Source: Candidatus Brocadia pituitae
GTDB taxonomy: Bacteria; Planctomycetota; Brocadiia; Brocadiales; Brocadiaceae
Length of the DNA: 64,000 nt
Reading direction: 5' to 3'
Assembly: GCA_017347445.1 (NCBI GenBank)
Contig: AP021856.1
Span: 62,001-126,000, forward strand
Positions 34,428 to 43,779 of this stretch are shown in pieces. Position numbers and translations under genes: made by a program. Positions within the stretch are counted from its first letter, which is position 1. Each line of letters opens with the position of its first letter. A model generated the notes under the pieces. It did not search any database. It was not told the DNA's origin and was given only the letters and a program-made list of their open reading frames with translations.

Positions 34428-34460
34428 CAGGGTGGCATGGACAAACGAAGTTTGTCTGTG
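34428..34460. repeat. CAGGGTGGCACGGACAAAC-type palindrome, decayed copy
   Basis: CAGGGTGGCATGGACAAAC then GAA and GTTTGTCTGTG. The head is GTGG followed by the hairpin; full copies lie at 35281, 53645 and 53781. The copy at 59897 has only the middle. Confidence 0.75.
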
Positions 34461-34499
34461 TTGAATTTAAAATAGAATACTTTTAATAGCACAAATATT

Positions 34500-34603
34500 C
34501 CCCCCTTGGGAGGGGTAAGGGGTGGGTCAAGTGGTTGTGAAATTTTAGTAAATACCCCACAAATTACCGAATTGCCCACCCCTAAATCCCCTCCCAAGAG
34601 AGG
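34500..34603. repeat. Inverted pair of CCCTTGGGAGGGG units
   Basis: The left unit (TTCCCCCCTTGGGAGGGGTA then AGGGGTGGGT) is matched by a right unit (CCACCCCTAAATCCCCTCCC then AAGAGAGGA) in opposite orientation about 40 bases away. Together they make a BIME-like foldback just before the flavin reductase gene. Confidence 0.75.
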
Positions 34604-34633
34604 ATTTTCTAACCTATAGCATGGAGGATGATT

Positions 34634-35209
34634 ATGAAAAAATCTTTGGGTGCAAAAACTATCGTATATCCGACACCGGTTCTCATTGTGGGGACGTATG
34701 ACAAGGCGGGAAAACCAAATGCTATGAATGTTGCATGGGGAGGATTGTGTTGTTCCAGTCCGCCGTCTATTGCGATCTCTATCAGGAAGGCCACGTACAC
34801 GTATGGAAATGTTGTGGAGCGAAAGGCATTTACGATAAATATCCCTTCAGAAAATTATGCCAGAGAGGCCGATTATTTTGGGATTGCGTCCGGAAGCAAG
34901 GAAGATAAATTTTCTGTGACAAAACTCACTGCGGTAAAGAGTGATCTTGTGGATGCGCCATACATCGGGGAATTTCCCCTTATTCTGGAATGTAAACTCA
35001 CGCACACGGTTGAGCTCGGATTGCACACCCAGTTTATTGGTGAGATCCTGGATGTCAAGGTTGAAGATTCAGTGCTCGGAGAAGGCGGAACAATCGACAT
35101 AGAAAAACTGCATCCCTTCTTCTACGCCCCGGATATCCGTGCCTATTATGGCGTTGGGCGATCTCTTGGCAAGGCATTCTCTGTCGGAAAACAGCTAAAG
35201 GAATCGTGA
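34634..35209 (+). CDS. Flavin reductase-like FMN-binding protein
   Basis: The 191-residue product has the flavin reductase domain signature [40 protein letters not shown] and the [11 protein letters not shown]...[14 protein letters not shown] stretch. These ~190-residue proteins bind FMN and use NAD(P)H or reduced electron carriers; the partner is unknown. GGAGG with a 6-base spacer supports ATG 34634 over the in-frame ATG at 34628. Confidence 0.88.
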   Translation: MKKSLGAKTIVYPTPVLIVGTYDKAGKPNAMNVAWGGLCCSSPPSIAISIRKATYTYGNVVERKAFTINIPSENYAREADYFGIASGSKEDKFSVTKLTAVKSDLVDAPYIGEFPLILECKLTHTVELGLHTQFIGEILDVKVEDSVLGEGGTIDIEKLHPFFYAPDIRAYYGVGRSLGKAFSVGKQLKES

Positions 35210-35280
35210 AGTGTACAGAACAGCCACTTCTGAAAAAATAATAAACCCCCGCAAAATATTCCTTAAGAAATTATCTTAAG

Positions 35281-35305
35281 CACGGACAAACTCTGTTTGT
35301 CCGTG
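35281..35305. repeat. CACGGACAAAC palindrome
   Basis: CACGGACAAAC, TCT, GTTTGTCCGTG. It is preceded by another short palindrome, CTTAAG at both ends of 35262-35280. No gene lies between the flavin reductase and murI. Confidence 0.8.
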
Positions 35306-35429
35306 CTACCGCGGAGCCCGCTTAAAAAAATGAAATTCCATGATCCCCTGGCTCACAAGAGATAATAAAAATATCCCCCTGAGCATAAGATGAAGGGGTC
35401 TGTTGGGAACAGGGTTGTGGGAAAGTTTT

Positions 35430-36248
35430 TTATTCACAGATTATCCCTTCTTTTTGGAGTAATTGCTTGCACTGCGCTATACCCTTCTCCCTTTCAGCTC
35501 CTGAGATGTAAAATGTTACCTGTGCATTTATGGGAACATGAGGTCTATCAACAATCGCAGTATTCAGCAGACAGATATTCTGAAGCACCGTCCGTAAGTG
35601 CCTTGCGGTTCCGGAATTTCCATCGATAACCGCAATTTTATTCCCAACGGCATGGAGGATCTCCTTTTTTATCAAGACATAATGAGTGCATCCCAGGACA
35701 ATGGCAGCAATATCCACGGTATTTACCGATGAAAAGAGCTGAGAAAGATATCCTTCAATTTCCCGTCTGCGGGACTGATCCCGTTCAATGATCTCCACTA
35801 ATCCGACACAGGGGACCGGAATAATCTCGGCGCGATGTTTGTAATGATGAACGAGTTCATTGAATTTTTTGCTTTTTAAGGTAAGCGGTGTAGCCAGAAC
35901 GAGGATCTTGCCGGCAAGCCCAAGTTCCACTGCGGGTTTTAGGGCAGGTTCCATTCCAATTACCGGAAATGGACATGTCTTCCGGATCTCATGAATGGCA
36001 GCGCTGGTGGCCGTGTTGCACGCAACAACCAGGGATTTAATACCGATAAAGGCGAGGAATTCAGCAACTTTTACCGACAGCGTCCGGACAATCTCCTCTG
36101 ATTTGACCCCATAAGGAGAATGAAGGGTATCGGCAAAATACAGATACTTCTCATATGGCAGTGCCTTGATTAGCTCAGCAAGAACCGAGATTCCACCGAT
36201 ACCTGAATCGAAGACCCCTATAGGTAATTTAGCTTTTGGATTTTCCAT
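35430..36248 (-). CDS. murI: Glutamate racemase
   Basis: MurI makes D-glutamate for peptidoglycan. The 272-residue product has IGVFDSGIGGISVLAELIKAL, the two catalytic cysteine motifs VVACNTATS and VLGCTHYVL, and length typical of the family. ATG 36248 (MENPKAKLP) is chosen instead of a further-upstream start, because the family starts just before IGVFDSG. With anmK it supports a peptidoglycan wall. Confidence 0.94.
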   Translation of the reverse strand: MENPKAKLPIGVFDSGIGGISVLAELIKALPYEKYLYFADTLHSPYGVKSEEIVRTLSVKVAEFLAFIGIKSLVVACNTATSAAIHEIRKTCPFPVIGMEPALKPAVELGLAGKILVLATPLTLKSKKFNELVHHYKHRAEIIPVPCVGLVEIIERDQSRRREIEGYLSQLFSSVNTVDIAAIVLGCTHYVLIKKEILHAVGNKIAVIDGNSGTARHLRTVLQNICLLNTAIVDRPHVPINAQVTFYISGAEREKGIAQCKQLLQKEGIICE

Positions 36249-36352
36249 GAAACGCTGATTTCCGGGGTGAAACGGAAGCATTCCCGATTTTTTGTCAATA
36301 TTCGCATTTGCCTGTCGGCCGACATATGGTATCGCAAATATCTTGCATGATT

Positions 36353-36385
36353 AACCCTGACAGGATTTGGGATCCTGTCAGGGTT
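36353..36385. repeat. CCCTGACAGGATT-type palindrome
   Basis: AACCCTGACAGGATT, TGG, GATCCTGTCAGGGTT. Here the middle halves have drifted together (GG to GAT), which shows compensating change on both arms. It lies between murI and nadE. Confidence 0.8.
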
Positions 36386-36449
36386 GTTTTTTTCCAGATC
36401 CCATTACGGTTGCAAATAAACAGGAATACCCCCCCGGAGAAAGTCTTTC

Positions 36450-38090
36450 CTAACACAGAAAATTATGGGCAATGGGCATGCGCCTGCCCGATCCAAATGC
36501 CTTGGAAGTCACCTTGATGCCCGGGGCTGCCTGCCTCCTCTTGTATTCATTCCTGTTTACCTTTCTTACGATTTCGCGCACAATCTTTTCATCAAACCCC
36601 ATGTGAATAATTTCTTCGATGCCCCTGGCATCTTCCACATACGCCTTCAGGATACCATCGAGCATTTCGTAAGGAGGCAAACTGTCCTGGTCACATTGAT
36701 TCTGTCTCAATTCAGCCGAAGGAAGTTTATCAATGGAATTCCGCGGAATAATCTCTTTTTCACGGTTTATATGCCTTGCAAGTTCATACACCATTGTTTT
36801 GGGTACATCGGAGATCAGGGCAAGCCCGCCGCTCATGTCACCATAGAGGGTGCAATAGCCTACGGCCAGTTCCGACTTATTTCCCGTCGTCAGGACAAGA
36901 TATCCATGCTTATTGGAAAGCGCCATGAGGATATTGCCGCGAATACGTGCCTGGAGATTTTCTTCCGTGATATCAAAGGGACTCCCTTTGAACTCGGTTT
37001 CCAGGGTTTTCTGATACATTCCAAATACCTCCTGAATGGGTATGACTTTATACGTAATGCCCAGGTTTTGCGAAAGTTTTACGGCATCATCGATACTCCC
37101 CTGTGATGAAAATTGAGATGGCATGAGTACTCCGATGACATTTCCCTTACCCAGAGATTCCACCGCAAGTGCTGCAGTTACTGCGGAATCAATCCCCCCG
37201 CTCAGACCAATAATGATTTTCTTAAAACCGCATTTTATCACATAATCCCGAAGCCCAGCTATTAAGGCCATATGCACCGTTTCGATATCGGAATAGGTAT
37301 TGGGTTGGATTTGTACCGACGGGTTTTTTATATCGACTACCACCAGGTCCTCCTGAAACGCGGCCGCCTGGGCAATCAGCTTACCCTGGGTATTTATTAC
37401 CGCACTGTTTCCATCAAAGACGAGATCGTCATTGCCCCCCACCTGATTGACATAGATAAAGGGCACCTCATATTTCACAGCATCGTGCATGAGCATACGC
37501 AATCTAATCTCATTGTGTTTCCCTACGGCAAAGGGCGACGAAGAGATGTTGATCATGACGTCCGCCCCTTGAGAGATCAGGTTTTCAATCGGGTCTATCT
37601 CATACAAGGGACGTGTCCAGAATTCTTTATCGTTCCACATATCTTCGCAGATAGATATGCCCAGTGTGTAGCCCCTGCATTTGACCGGTAAAATCTGATG
37701 CGCGGGTTCAAAGTAACGGCATTCATCAAAGACATCGTAGGTTGGCAGGAGTGACTTGTGATGAACAGAGATAAGCTTTTGATCCTGTATGAATGCGGCC
37801 GCATTGTGGACAAGCTTGCCATGACGCTGTTTGTTTCTATCGACGAAACCCACAAGGGCAGAAATGCCGGATACGTGACGGACTATTTCATTGAGGGCCT
37901 TTAGATTCTCATCGATAAATGCGGGGATATCCAGAAAATCCTTTGGCGGATACCCTGTAACGGCTAGTTCCGGGAAAATGACGATGTCGGAATTTTGCTT
38001 CCTGGCACGTTCAAGGTACAAGCAGATTTTTTCGGTATTCTTTTGAAAATCCCCTATGGTTTGATTAATCTGTGCCAGAGCAATTTTCAT
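36450..38090 (-). CDS. nadE: NAD+ synthetase, glutamine-dependent
   Basis: NadE amidates nicotinate adenine dinucleotide. The 546-residue product has an N-terminal nitrilase (glutaminase) domain with FPELAVTGYPPKD (Glu), HHKSLLPTYDVFDECRYF (Lys) and GISICEDMWN (Cys), then the synthetase with the P-loop GLSGGIDSAVTAAL, TTGNKSELAVGYCTLYGD and NQCDQDSLPPYEMLD. ATG 38090 (MKIALAQINQ) is the family start; the frame runs on 44 codons further upstream into A+T-rich DNA. Length is normal. Confidence 0.95.
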   Translation of the reverse strand: MKIALAQINQTIGDFQKNTEKICLYLERARKQNSDIVIFPELAVTGYPPKDFLDIPAFIDENLKALNEIVRHVSGISALVGFVDRNKQRHGKLVHNAAAFIQDQKLISVHHKSLLPTYDVFDECRYFEPAHQILPVKCRGYTLGISICEDMWNDKEFWTRPLYEIDPIENLISQGADVMINISSSPFAVGKHNEIRLRMLMHDAVKYEVPFIYVNQVGGNDDLVFDGNSAVINTQGKLIAQAAAFQEDLVVVDIKNPSVQIQPNTYSDIETVHMALIAGLRDYVIKCGFKKIIIGLSGGIDSAVTAALAVESLGKGNVIGVLMPSQFSSQGSIDDAVKLSQNLGITYKVIPIQEVFGMYQKTLETEFKGSPFDITEENLQARIRGNILMALSNKHGYLVLTTGNKSELAVGYCTLYGDMSGGLALISDVPKTMVYELARHINREKEIIPRNSIDKLPSAELRQNQCDQDSLPPYEMLDGILKAYVEDARGIEEIIHMGFDEKIVREIVRKVNRNEYKRRQAAPGIKVTSKAFGSGRRMPIAHNFLC

Positions 38091-38218
38091 GCTTGTTAAT
38101 GTAATATGTTCGTGCGTCTTTAGCAAACAAATTTTATTCTTACGTCCCTGACATTGGACTGGTTTCTGTTTTACTTTGAAAATTGATTTATAATATAATA
38201 CTTTTGATTTGGAAATCT

Positions 38219-38453
38219 TCAAAAAACTAAATTGTTAACAACGCTTTAGTTTTTTTGAAAAATAGCCCCGTAGGGGTGAAATGTTTATAGAAAAATGTGA
38301 TATGTAAAATCTTAGCTCCATCGGAGCGACATAGGAAACACAGAACAACATGCCGCTCCGATGGAGCTTGATTGTGGTATAATGGCAAGCCTATAAACAT
38401 ATCGCTCCGAACGGAGCTTTTCACGGTATTTTTTCAAAAAACTAAACTATTAC
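38219..38453. repeat. TIR element, copy C (compound: solo TIR plus full element)
   Basis: A solo right TIR (TCAAAAAACTAAATTGTTA, 38219-38237) abuts a left TIR (CTTTAGTTTTTTTGAAAAAT, from 38244), and the right end CAAAAAACTAAACTATTAC closes at 38453. The core holds CCCCGTAGGGG, TGAAATGTTTATAG and CTATAAACAT arms, and a foldback AGCTCCATCGGAGCG/CGCTCCGATGGAGCT. Thus a different core with the same TIRs. The gap from 38091 to 38524 has no gene. Confidence 0.8.
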
Positions 38454-38524
38454 AATTGTTACAAATTTTTAAAAACCCCGGATACTATGGCTATCCCGGC
38501 AACCTAATTTTTTGGAGGATGAGC

Positions 38525-39988
38525 ATGAAAGCAGTGAAGTTCGGCAAGCGAATTCTTGCATGGCTATTAACGATTGCGGGGTGTTTCGTGGCAGTTATTG
38601 CCACAATTATCCTGATTCGTGGTTTTGACGCCCGGCGGATGCCGGACTTGAAAATCTGGCACACGGTCCGTCTGTCTCCCGAATTCAAAGCCAGTGACGT
38701 GAAACCAGGCTTCACATTTGAGGACTATCTCAAACGGGAAGACCGGCTCTTTGAGAATTTGAAGGTATCTGTTGACCAGCGGATCAGCAAAGAAGATCAG
38801 CAAAAATTCAACAGATACTATCCTGAGTCAGTTTGTTATCCCGACCGTCAGGAAAAGAACTGGAACCGATCGGTTGAGCTTCATCCTGAGCATCCCAAAG
38901 GTGGAGTTCTCCTTTTGCATGGACTATCGGACAGTCCCTATTCTATGAGAGCGCTGGCGCATATTTTTTACCAGCAGGGGTATTATGTCCTGGCTCTGCG
39001 GTTGCCGGGACACGGAACCATTCCGGCAATGCTGAAGATCCCCACGTGGAAGGACTGGGTGGCGGCTACAGATTTGGCAGCGCGGCATGTCCGTGCTGTG
39101 ATAGGTACTGATGCACCCTTTTTCCTCGGCGGGTATTCCAACGGAGGGTTGATTGCCACGTATTATACACTGAACAGTGTCGATGATGAATCAAAGATAA
39201 AGCCACAAAAACTCTTTCTTTTCTCGCCGGCCATTGGTATTACCCGGTTTGTAGCGTTCTCGGGATGGCATCGGGTGTTGAGCTTTATCCCATACTTCCA
39301 AAAAATTGCGTGGGAGTCCATCGAACCGGAGTATGACCCGTTCAAGTATAATTCATTTCCAAAAATCGCTGGTCATCACCTGTATCAGTTGATACGCTTG
39401 ACACAAAAAAAGATCGGGCAACTTAAGAACAATGGAACCCTGGAGCGGCTTCCGCCCATTCAAGCGTTTTCTTCCGTGGTAGATTCCACGGTGCTTGCCC
39501 CTTCTCTGGTGACGCATCTTTATAATCAGCTCAAACCAAATGGACACGAACTCGTTCTTTTCGATGTGAATCGATTCGCCGCGTTAGGGCCATTTATCAA
39601 AGACCGTCATGACGCTTTTTTAAGCAGTCTTAAGGGAGAAACTGGTCTTCCTTATGCCTGGACGCTCGTTACCAACCAAACACCGGACACTTTGCGCGTC
39701 GTTGCCGAGACACGCTTAGCCGGATCAGAGGCTATTACCCAGGAATCCCTGGATATCAAGTGGCCAGGAGGAATTTATTCCCTGTCGCATGTAGCGATCC
39801 CGTTTTCCCCTGATGACCCGCTCTATGGCGATCGGGAGGATTTGAAAAGGAAGGGATTTTTCGTTTTGGGGATGGTTGAACCGCGCGGGGAAAAGGGCGT
39901 TTTAGAAGTCCCGGTCGATCAATTTATGCGCCTTCGATACAACCCTTTCTTTTCTTATATGGAGCGTCGCATCGTGGAGTCCCTGTAA
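38525..39988 (+). CDS. Alpha/beta-hydrolase, membrane-anchored
   Basis: The 487-residue product has an N-terminal membrane anchor (ILAWLLTIAGCFVAVIATII), then a hydrolase core: VLLLHGLSDSPYSMRALAHI, LPGHGTIPAM, GGYSNGG (nucleophile Ser) and the C-terminal LVTHLYNQLKPNGHELVLFD. Related proteins act as esterases or lipases; the substrate is unknown. GGAGG lies 7 bases before ATG 38525. The long insert between core strands (~300-400) is distinctive. Confidence 0.85.
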   Translation: MKAVKFGKRILAWLLTIAGCFVAVIATIILIRGFDARRMPDLKIWHTVRLSPEFKASDVKPGFTFEDYLKREDRLFENLKVSVDQRISKEDQQKFNRYYPESVCYPDRQEKNWNRSVELHPEHPKGGVLLLHGLSDSPYSMRALAHIFYQQGYYVLALRLPGHGTIPAMLKIPTWKDWVAATDLAARHVRAVIGTDAPFFLGGYSNGGLIATYYTLNSVDDESKIKPQKLFLFSPAIGITRFVAFSGWHRVLSFIPYFQKIAWESIEPEYDPFKYNSFPKIAGHHLYQLIRLTQKKIGQLKNNGTLERLPPIQAFSSVVDSTVLAPSLVTHLYNQLKPNGHELVLFDVNRFAALGPFIKDRHDAFLSSLKGETGLPYAWTLVTNQTPDTLRVVAETRLAGSEAITQESLDIKWPGGIYSLSHVAIPFSPDDPLYGDREDLKRKGFFVLGMVEPRGEKGVLEVPVDQFMRLRYNPFFSYMERRIVESL

Positions 39989-40056
39989 AAGGAAAAGGGG
40001 GATGTTGCTGTGTACACCGACAAGGCATAGGATCTCGTGTAAACGCAAAAAAATGT

Positions 40057-40088
40057 TGTCATTGCGAGGAGGAACGACGAAGCAATCT
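40057..40088. repeat. TGTCATTGCGAGG...GAAGCAATC unit, copy 1
   Basis: TGTCATTGCGAGGAGGAACG then ACGAAGCAATC. One of four related units in the window (41395, 47905, 61925). Confidence 0.7.
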
Positions 40089-40103
40089 AGACCTTATAAA
40101 AGG

Positions 40104-40237
40104 GTAGGGGCGAAGCATTTGCCGGGTGCATTCCCGATTTTTGTAAATCGGGTTAACCAGGTAGGGTGGGCATCGCCCACCAAATATCACTCGATCACAT
40201 TACCTATTTTTTTGTGGGCGATGCCCACCCTGTTGCC
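40104..40237. repeat. Composite: GTAGGGGCGAAGC half-unit plus GTAGGGTGGGC BIME
   Basis: A half-unit GTAGGGGCGAAGCATTTGC is followed by GTGCATTCCCGATTTTTGTA then AATCGGGTTAACC, then GTAGGGTGGGCATCGCCCAC and an inverted GTGGGCGATGCCCACC. The last two face each other 38 bases apart, a REP/iREP pair. Closely similar copies lie at 59604-59716 and in short form at 47974-48033. Confidence 0.8.
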
Positions 40238-40292
40238 AATTTAAAACTCACCTTTTATGAGCATTTGGAGTATAACTCCACGGTTAACAAAA

Positions 40293-41423
40293 TTATTGTT
40301 TTGAAACCGGCAGTATCCTCTGGGATATCAGACGGTATACCACCAGGGAGATAACCAGTCCAACAAAGAAGACTACAATCAAAAGAACCCCTGTGCGAAA
40401 CAGATTCGTAACAATGGCGTCTCCTTCCAGTCTCACGTGAGTTGCCGTCTGTTCTAGCTGACCCAGGAGACTGGTGATTCTCGACATCTCTGCATCAAGA
40501 TCACGAAAGAACCCCTTTCGCTCCTTGGTAAGGTGGTCTGGCAGCATGGCTACCGCCTGAGAAAACCGTTCCGTTGATTCGCTAACGCGCGAAATGTCTT
40601 TGAAAAGTCCGTGACTCTCAGGTGCCTGGAGTATGCGGCTGTACAGCATCTCCATCTGCCATCGCATGATAATGGGAAACCGTTCCAACTGGAACATACT
40701 ACGATCAGCAAAATCACGAAGCGCTTCTACCTCCCGGACTGCCGGATCAAGGCCGCTGAAGGGATCAAAAATCAAGATTCCTATCAGTTCAGCACCAACG
40801 TTCGTTTTCTTGCCGGATTTTGTGCGGATATTTGCGTATTCTGCCAGACGCACATTACCAACGAGAATGCTATTCGGATACCTTTCATGACACTCACGTA
40901 TGTATCCCCTGAGGTCACTCAACTGCTCCCGGGTAAGGTAGCGACGCGCAATCTCCCACCCCTCTTGCTCCATGCGGCGGAACGTATTTCTCAAAATTTG
41001 CGTGTGAATGCCAAGCAATCGCTCTATGGCATCATTTTCCATCGCCATGCGGGCAAGGGATGCCATGGTAACCATGTCAATTAAATTAGCCTTTGGATTT
41101 GGACCCGTGGCAATCTGAATTGCATTGGTGCAATAGTGTATGCGCCATAGGGTCGTATCAACCCGTGCCTGAGGTGTACCGGCAAGGGTTGCTACCTTGT
41201 ACGTCGTATCATCAACCTTATCAAAAAACATGTCGGCAAAGTTAAGAACTTCGGCACGCATAGGAGCAAGCCGCGGATCCGGCCTGGGTGCAATAAGTCT
41301 TTGTATCGTGCTGCACCCTTGAAGTATGAACAAAACTATCGGAGCTATCACTATAGCGAACAACAAGAGGGTGTGACTATTGCGGAGACGATAACACGAA
41401 GCAATCCATGCTACGACTGCCAT
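40293..41423 (-). CDS. Predicted lipoprotein with a C-terminal membrane segment
   Basis: The frame from ATG 41423 gives 376 residues. The leader TLLLFAIVIAPIVLFILQGC has a lipobox before Cys37. The body is mostly helical (RVSESTERFSQAVAMLPDHL; ITSLLGQLEQTATHVRLEG) and ends with a membrane segment VLLIVVFFVGLVISLVVYRL. I do not recognise the family. The ATG lies inside a repeat unit (41395-41477), so the gene start is repeat-derived or lost; the open frame even runs up to 41636 through the repeat. Confidence 0.72.
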   Translation of the reverse strand: MAVVAWIASCYRLRNSHTLLLFAIVIAPIVLFILQGCSTIQRLIAPRPDPRLAPMRAEVLNFADMFFDKVDDTTYKVATLAGTPQARVDTTLWRIHYCTNAIQIATGPNPKANLIDMVTMASLARMAMENDAIERLLGIHTQILRNTFRRMEQEGWEIARRYLTREQLSDLRGYIRECHERYPNSILVGNVRLAEYANIRTKSGKKTNVGAELIGILIFDPFSGLDPAVREVEALRDFADRSMFQLERFPIIMRWQMEMLYSRILQAPESHGLFKDISRVSESTERFSQAVAMLPDHLTKERKGFFRDLDAEMSRITSLLGQLEQTATHVRLEGDAIVTNLFRTGVLLIVVFFVGLVISLVVYRLISQRILPVSKQ

Positions 41424-41477
41424 TCCTGGTAAAGCGAGGAATCTCTTGGGTTTGCTTCGCTTAGGCTCGCAATGACA
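41395..41477. repeat. CATTGCGAGG unit, copy 2, overlapping a lipoprotein start
   Basis: CACGAAGCAATCCATG ... AAAGCGAGGAATCTC ... GGCTCGCAATGACA. On the minus strand it contains the ATG (41423) used for the lipoprotein above. The left end encodes signal-peptide residues. Confidence 0.75.
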
Positions 41478-41642
41478 TTTACCGGTGTACTTATTTAAGA
41501 CGTTCACTATAGAGTCCTCTGTGTTTTGTGTGTTTTGAGTGCCCTTATCAGCTTTTTTGGCGTAGTAGAACTTTAAACCGGTTTCTTCCCTTCTGAAAGA
41601 GGGGATAGAGGGGCATGCAAATCGATCACAACACACCTCCGG

Positions 41643-41708
41643 CCCTTAAGGCAGGCCAACCGTCCCGGTTGACATCATAATGACACGTGGGGACGCTTGT
41701 CCTGCCAA
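41643..41708. repeat. GGCAGG-type ~65-bp repeat, copy 2 (+)
   Basis: CTTAAGGCAGGCCAACCGTC then CCGGTTGACATCATAATGAC and GGGGACGCTTGTCCTGCC. Compare 29175 and 53477. No gene lies between the lipoprotein (41423) and pyk (42119). Confidence 0.8.
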
Positions 41709-41762
41709 TGAAGAGAGTTAAAGCGCTGCCAAAAGCACTCTATTTATATATCAGGGAATTTC

Positions 41763-41898
41763 GTAACACGTTAGTTTTTTGAAAAATTTCAACAATGACA
41801 GCGGTATGCCGTCGTTATGTAGGGGCAGGTTTGAAACCTGCCCCTACCGTAATGCCGATGATACAGGGAGATTGTTTTTCAAGAAACTAAATTGTTAT
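41763..41898. repeat. TIR element, copy D
   Basis: TIRs GTAACACGTTAG and CTAAATTGTTAT flank the GTAGGGGCAGG/CCTGCCCCTAC core (41819-41847). The interior is almost identical to copy A, which suggests recent copying. Confidence 0.85.
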
Positions 41899-41920
41899 GG
41901 AATTTCAAGTTTACGGCTGC

Positions 41921-41943
41921 AGAGCGACGAGGCTCGTCGCTCT
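41921..41943. repeat. AGAGCGACGAG palindrome
   Basis: AGAGCGACGAG, G, CTCGTCGCTCT followed by AC, giving GTAG head on the minus strand. Same inner hairpin as 33210-33229. Confidence 0.8.
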
Positions 41944-42035
41944 ACATTGAAAGTACCGGAATTTCAATTACTCCCTATAATCCAGGTGAGAGAAAGGTGG
42001 ATGAAATTTTTTGTTTAAAATTCCTATACGTCAAG

Positions 42036-42107
42036 GTAGGGGCGAAGCATTTGCCCGTTTTGGCAGAAATACATTCATGGCATTTATAGCAAATGCTTCG
42101 CCCCTAC
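42036..42107. repeat. 72-bp palindromic element, free-standing copy
   Basis: Arms GTAGGGGCGAAGCATTTGC and GCAAATGCTTCGCCCCTAC, inner TGCCATGAATG-like region. It is the reverse orientation of the core of TIR element B. It ends 11 bases from the pyk stop and could act as a 3' hairpin for that gene. Confidence 0.85.
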
Positions 42108-42118
42108 AACTACTTGTC

Positions 42119-43537
42119 TTAATAGACCCTCAAAAGATTCGTGGAACCAGGTTGCCAGACGGGCACACCTCCGGTTATGACGATTCTCTCCCCTTCCGTG
42201 ATATAGCCGGCCTGCGTGGCTGATTCGATGCTTTTTTTCATCATGTCATCAGTGTCCTGGCTGGGTTCGGCAAGCATAGGGGTAACGCCCCACACCAGGG
42301 CAAGTCTTCTATACGTGTTGAATGACGTGGTAACAGCAAGGATATATTGTTTGGGACGGTATTTCGAAATAAATCGCGCGGTGCTGCCCGTTTGAGTGCA
42401 GGTAATAATGACTTTCGTGTTGAGGTCACGAGCAACCTGACAGGTCGCCATACTGATAGCATCGGGAATGGCAACTGCGCCATCCCGGCTATGCAGGGTT
42501 TCAAGAGAATCCTTTCGTACAAAACCGGGCTCTGTTTCTCCGGCGACTTTGGATAGCATGCGTACCGACTCAACAGGATAGCGCCCTTTCGCTGTTTCCT
42601 CTGAGAGCATAACGGCGTCTGTGCCATCCAGAATGGCGTTGGCCACATCCGTAACTTCTGCACGGGTTGGCCGGTAATTGTGAACCATGGATTCTAACAT
42701 TTGAGTGGCCGTAATGACCGGTTTGCCATGTCTGTTGGCAATATAAATAATCTTCTTTTGAATAGAGGGTACTTTTTCTAACGGTATATCTACGCCCAAA
42801 TCTCCTCTTGCCACCATAATAGCATCTGCGGCTTTTATAATATCTTCAAGGTGTTCCAAGGCCTCGTGTTTTTCAATCTTGGCGATTACCGGCGTATCTT
42901 TATTTTTTTGATGTATAATGTCTTTTAACTGTAAGATATCGTCCACATTTCTTACAAACGAGAGCGCCACATAATCCACGTCATGTTCCAGTCCGAAGGC
43001 AAGATCGCCTTTGTCTTTTTCGGTAAGAGAGGGGATGGGCAGGCTCTTTGTGGGCAAGTTTATTCCCTTGCCGGCGTTTAATTCCCCACCCACGATAACC
43101 GTACAGAGTATATCCGTGCTATCCTTACGAATGACCTTTAATTCTATCTCCCCATCACACAATAAAATCATGTCGCCGGGAGCAACAAGGTCGGGCAGAA
43201 GCGGATAGGTAACTGACACCATCTTTTCATTTCCTTCGATCATCTTATTCGTCAGGGTGAACTGATCGTTGGCCTTTAAGACGATCGTTTCTTTAGAAAA
43301 AGACCCTATTCTGATCTTCGGCCCTGATAAGTCCTGAATAATAGCAACAGGTTTCTGTAAACGCTCTGAAATCAGGCGAATATTGTTGATATTTTCTTCG
43401 TGGCTGGACAGGGTGCCATGAGAAAAGTTTAAACGGGCAACATTCATTCCCGCGTTGATCATTTCCTCAAGAATAGCGGGGGAATTGCAAGCCGGCCCTA
43501 TGGTGCATACGATCCTGGTTTTAGAAAGGTACTTCAT
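42119..43537 (-). CDS. pyk: Pyruvate kinase
   Basis: Pyruvate kinase makes pyruvate and ATP from PEP. The 472-residue product has RTKIVCTIGPAC-like start (KTRIVCTIGPACNSPAILEE), GMNVARLNFSHG, the metal/substrate region DLSGPKIRIG, AKIEKHEALEH, VARGDLGVDIP and KPVITATQMLESM. Length is normal. The 72-bp palindrome follows its stop. It precedes no other gene on its strand for 1.5 kb upstream (intergenic repeats). Confidence 0.95.
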   Translation of the reverse strand: MKYLSKTRIVCTIGPACNSPAILEEMINAGMNVARLNFSHGTLSSHEENINNIRLISERLQKPVAIIQDLSGPKIRIGSFSKETIVLKANDQFTLTNKMIEGNEKMVSVTYPLLPDLVAPGDMILLCDGEIELKVIRKDSTDILCTVIVGGELNAGKGINLPTKSLPIPSLTEKDKGDLAFGLEHDVDYVALSFVRNVDDILQLKDIIHQKNKDTPVIAKIEKHEALEHLEDIIKAADAIMVARGDLGVDIPLEKVPSIQKKIIYIANRHGKPVITATQMLESMVHNYRPTRAEVTDVANAILDGTDAVMLSEETAKGRYPVESVRMLSKVAGETEPGFVRKDSLETLHSRDGAVAIPDAISMATCQVARDLNTKVIITCTQTGSTARFISKYRPKQYILAVTTSFNTYRRLALVWGVTPMLAEPSQDTDDMMKKSIESATQAGYITEGERIVITGGVPVWQPGSTNLLRVY

Positions 43538-43716
43538 GGAATTTTTGCTTTCATATTTTGCGTTTACGATAATTGCACGTGTGAATATTTTAATTCATGT
43601 CCATTTTTTATGTCAAACATTTTCCGTGCCGGTCAGCATCCTACTCATCTGATTGTATGCCGTAACCCTATCCTCAGGCCATACTGTGAATTAGGCCTTC
43701 GGCTATTTTTAACAGT

Positions 43717-43744
43717 GTAGTGGCAATTCATGAATTGCCACTAC
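43717..43744. repeat. GTAGTGGCAATTCATGAATTGCC palindrome
   Basis: Perfect 28-bp palindrome GTAGTGGCAATT...AATTGCCACTAC around CATG, flanked by GGGTCGGTTTGAAATTCC. The second copy at 58313-58340 has the same flank in reverse (GGAATTCCAAACCGACC), so the repeat unit extends beyond the hairpin. Confidence 0.85.
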
Positions 43745-43779
43745 AGGGTCGGTTTGAAATTCCTTAACATTAAATTAGG

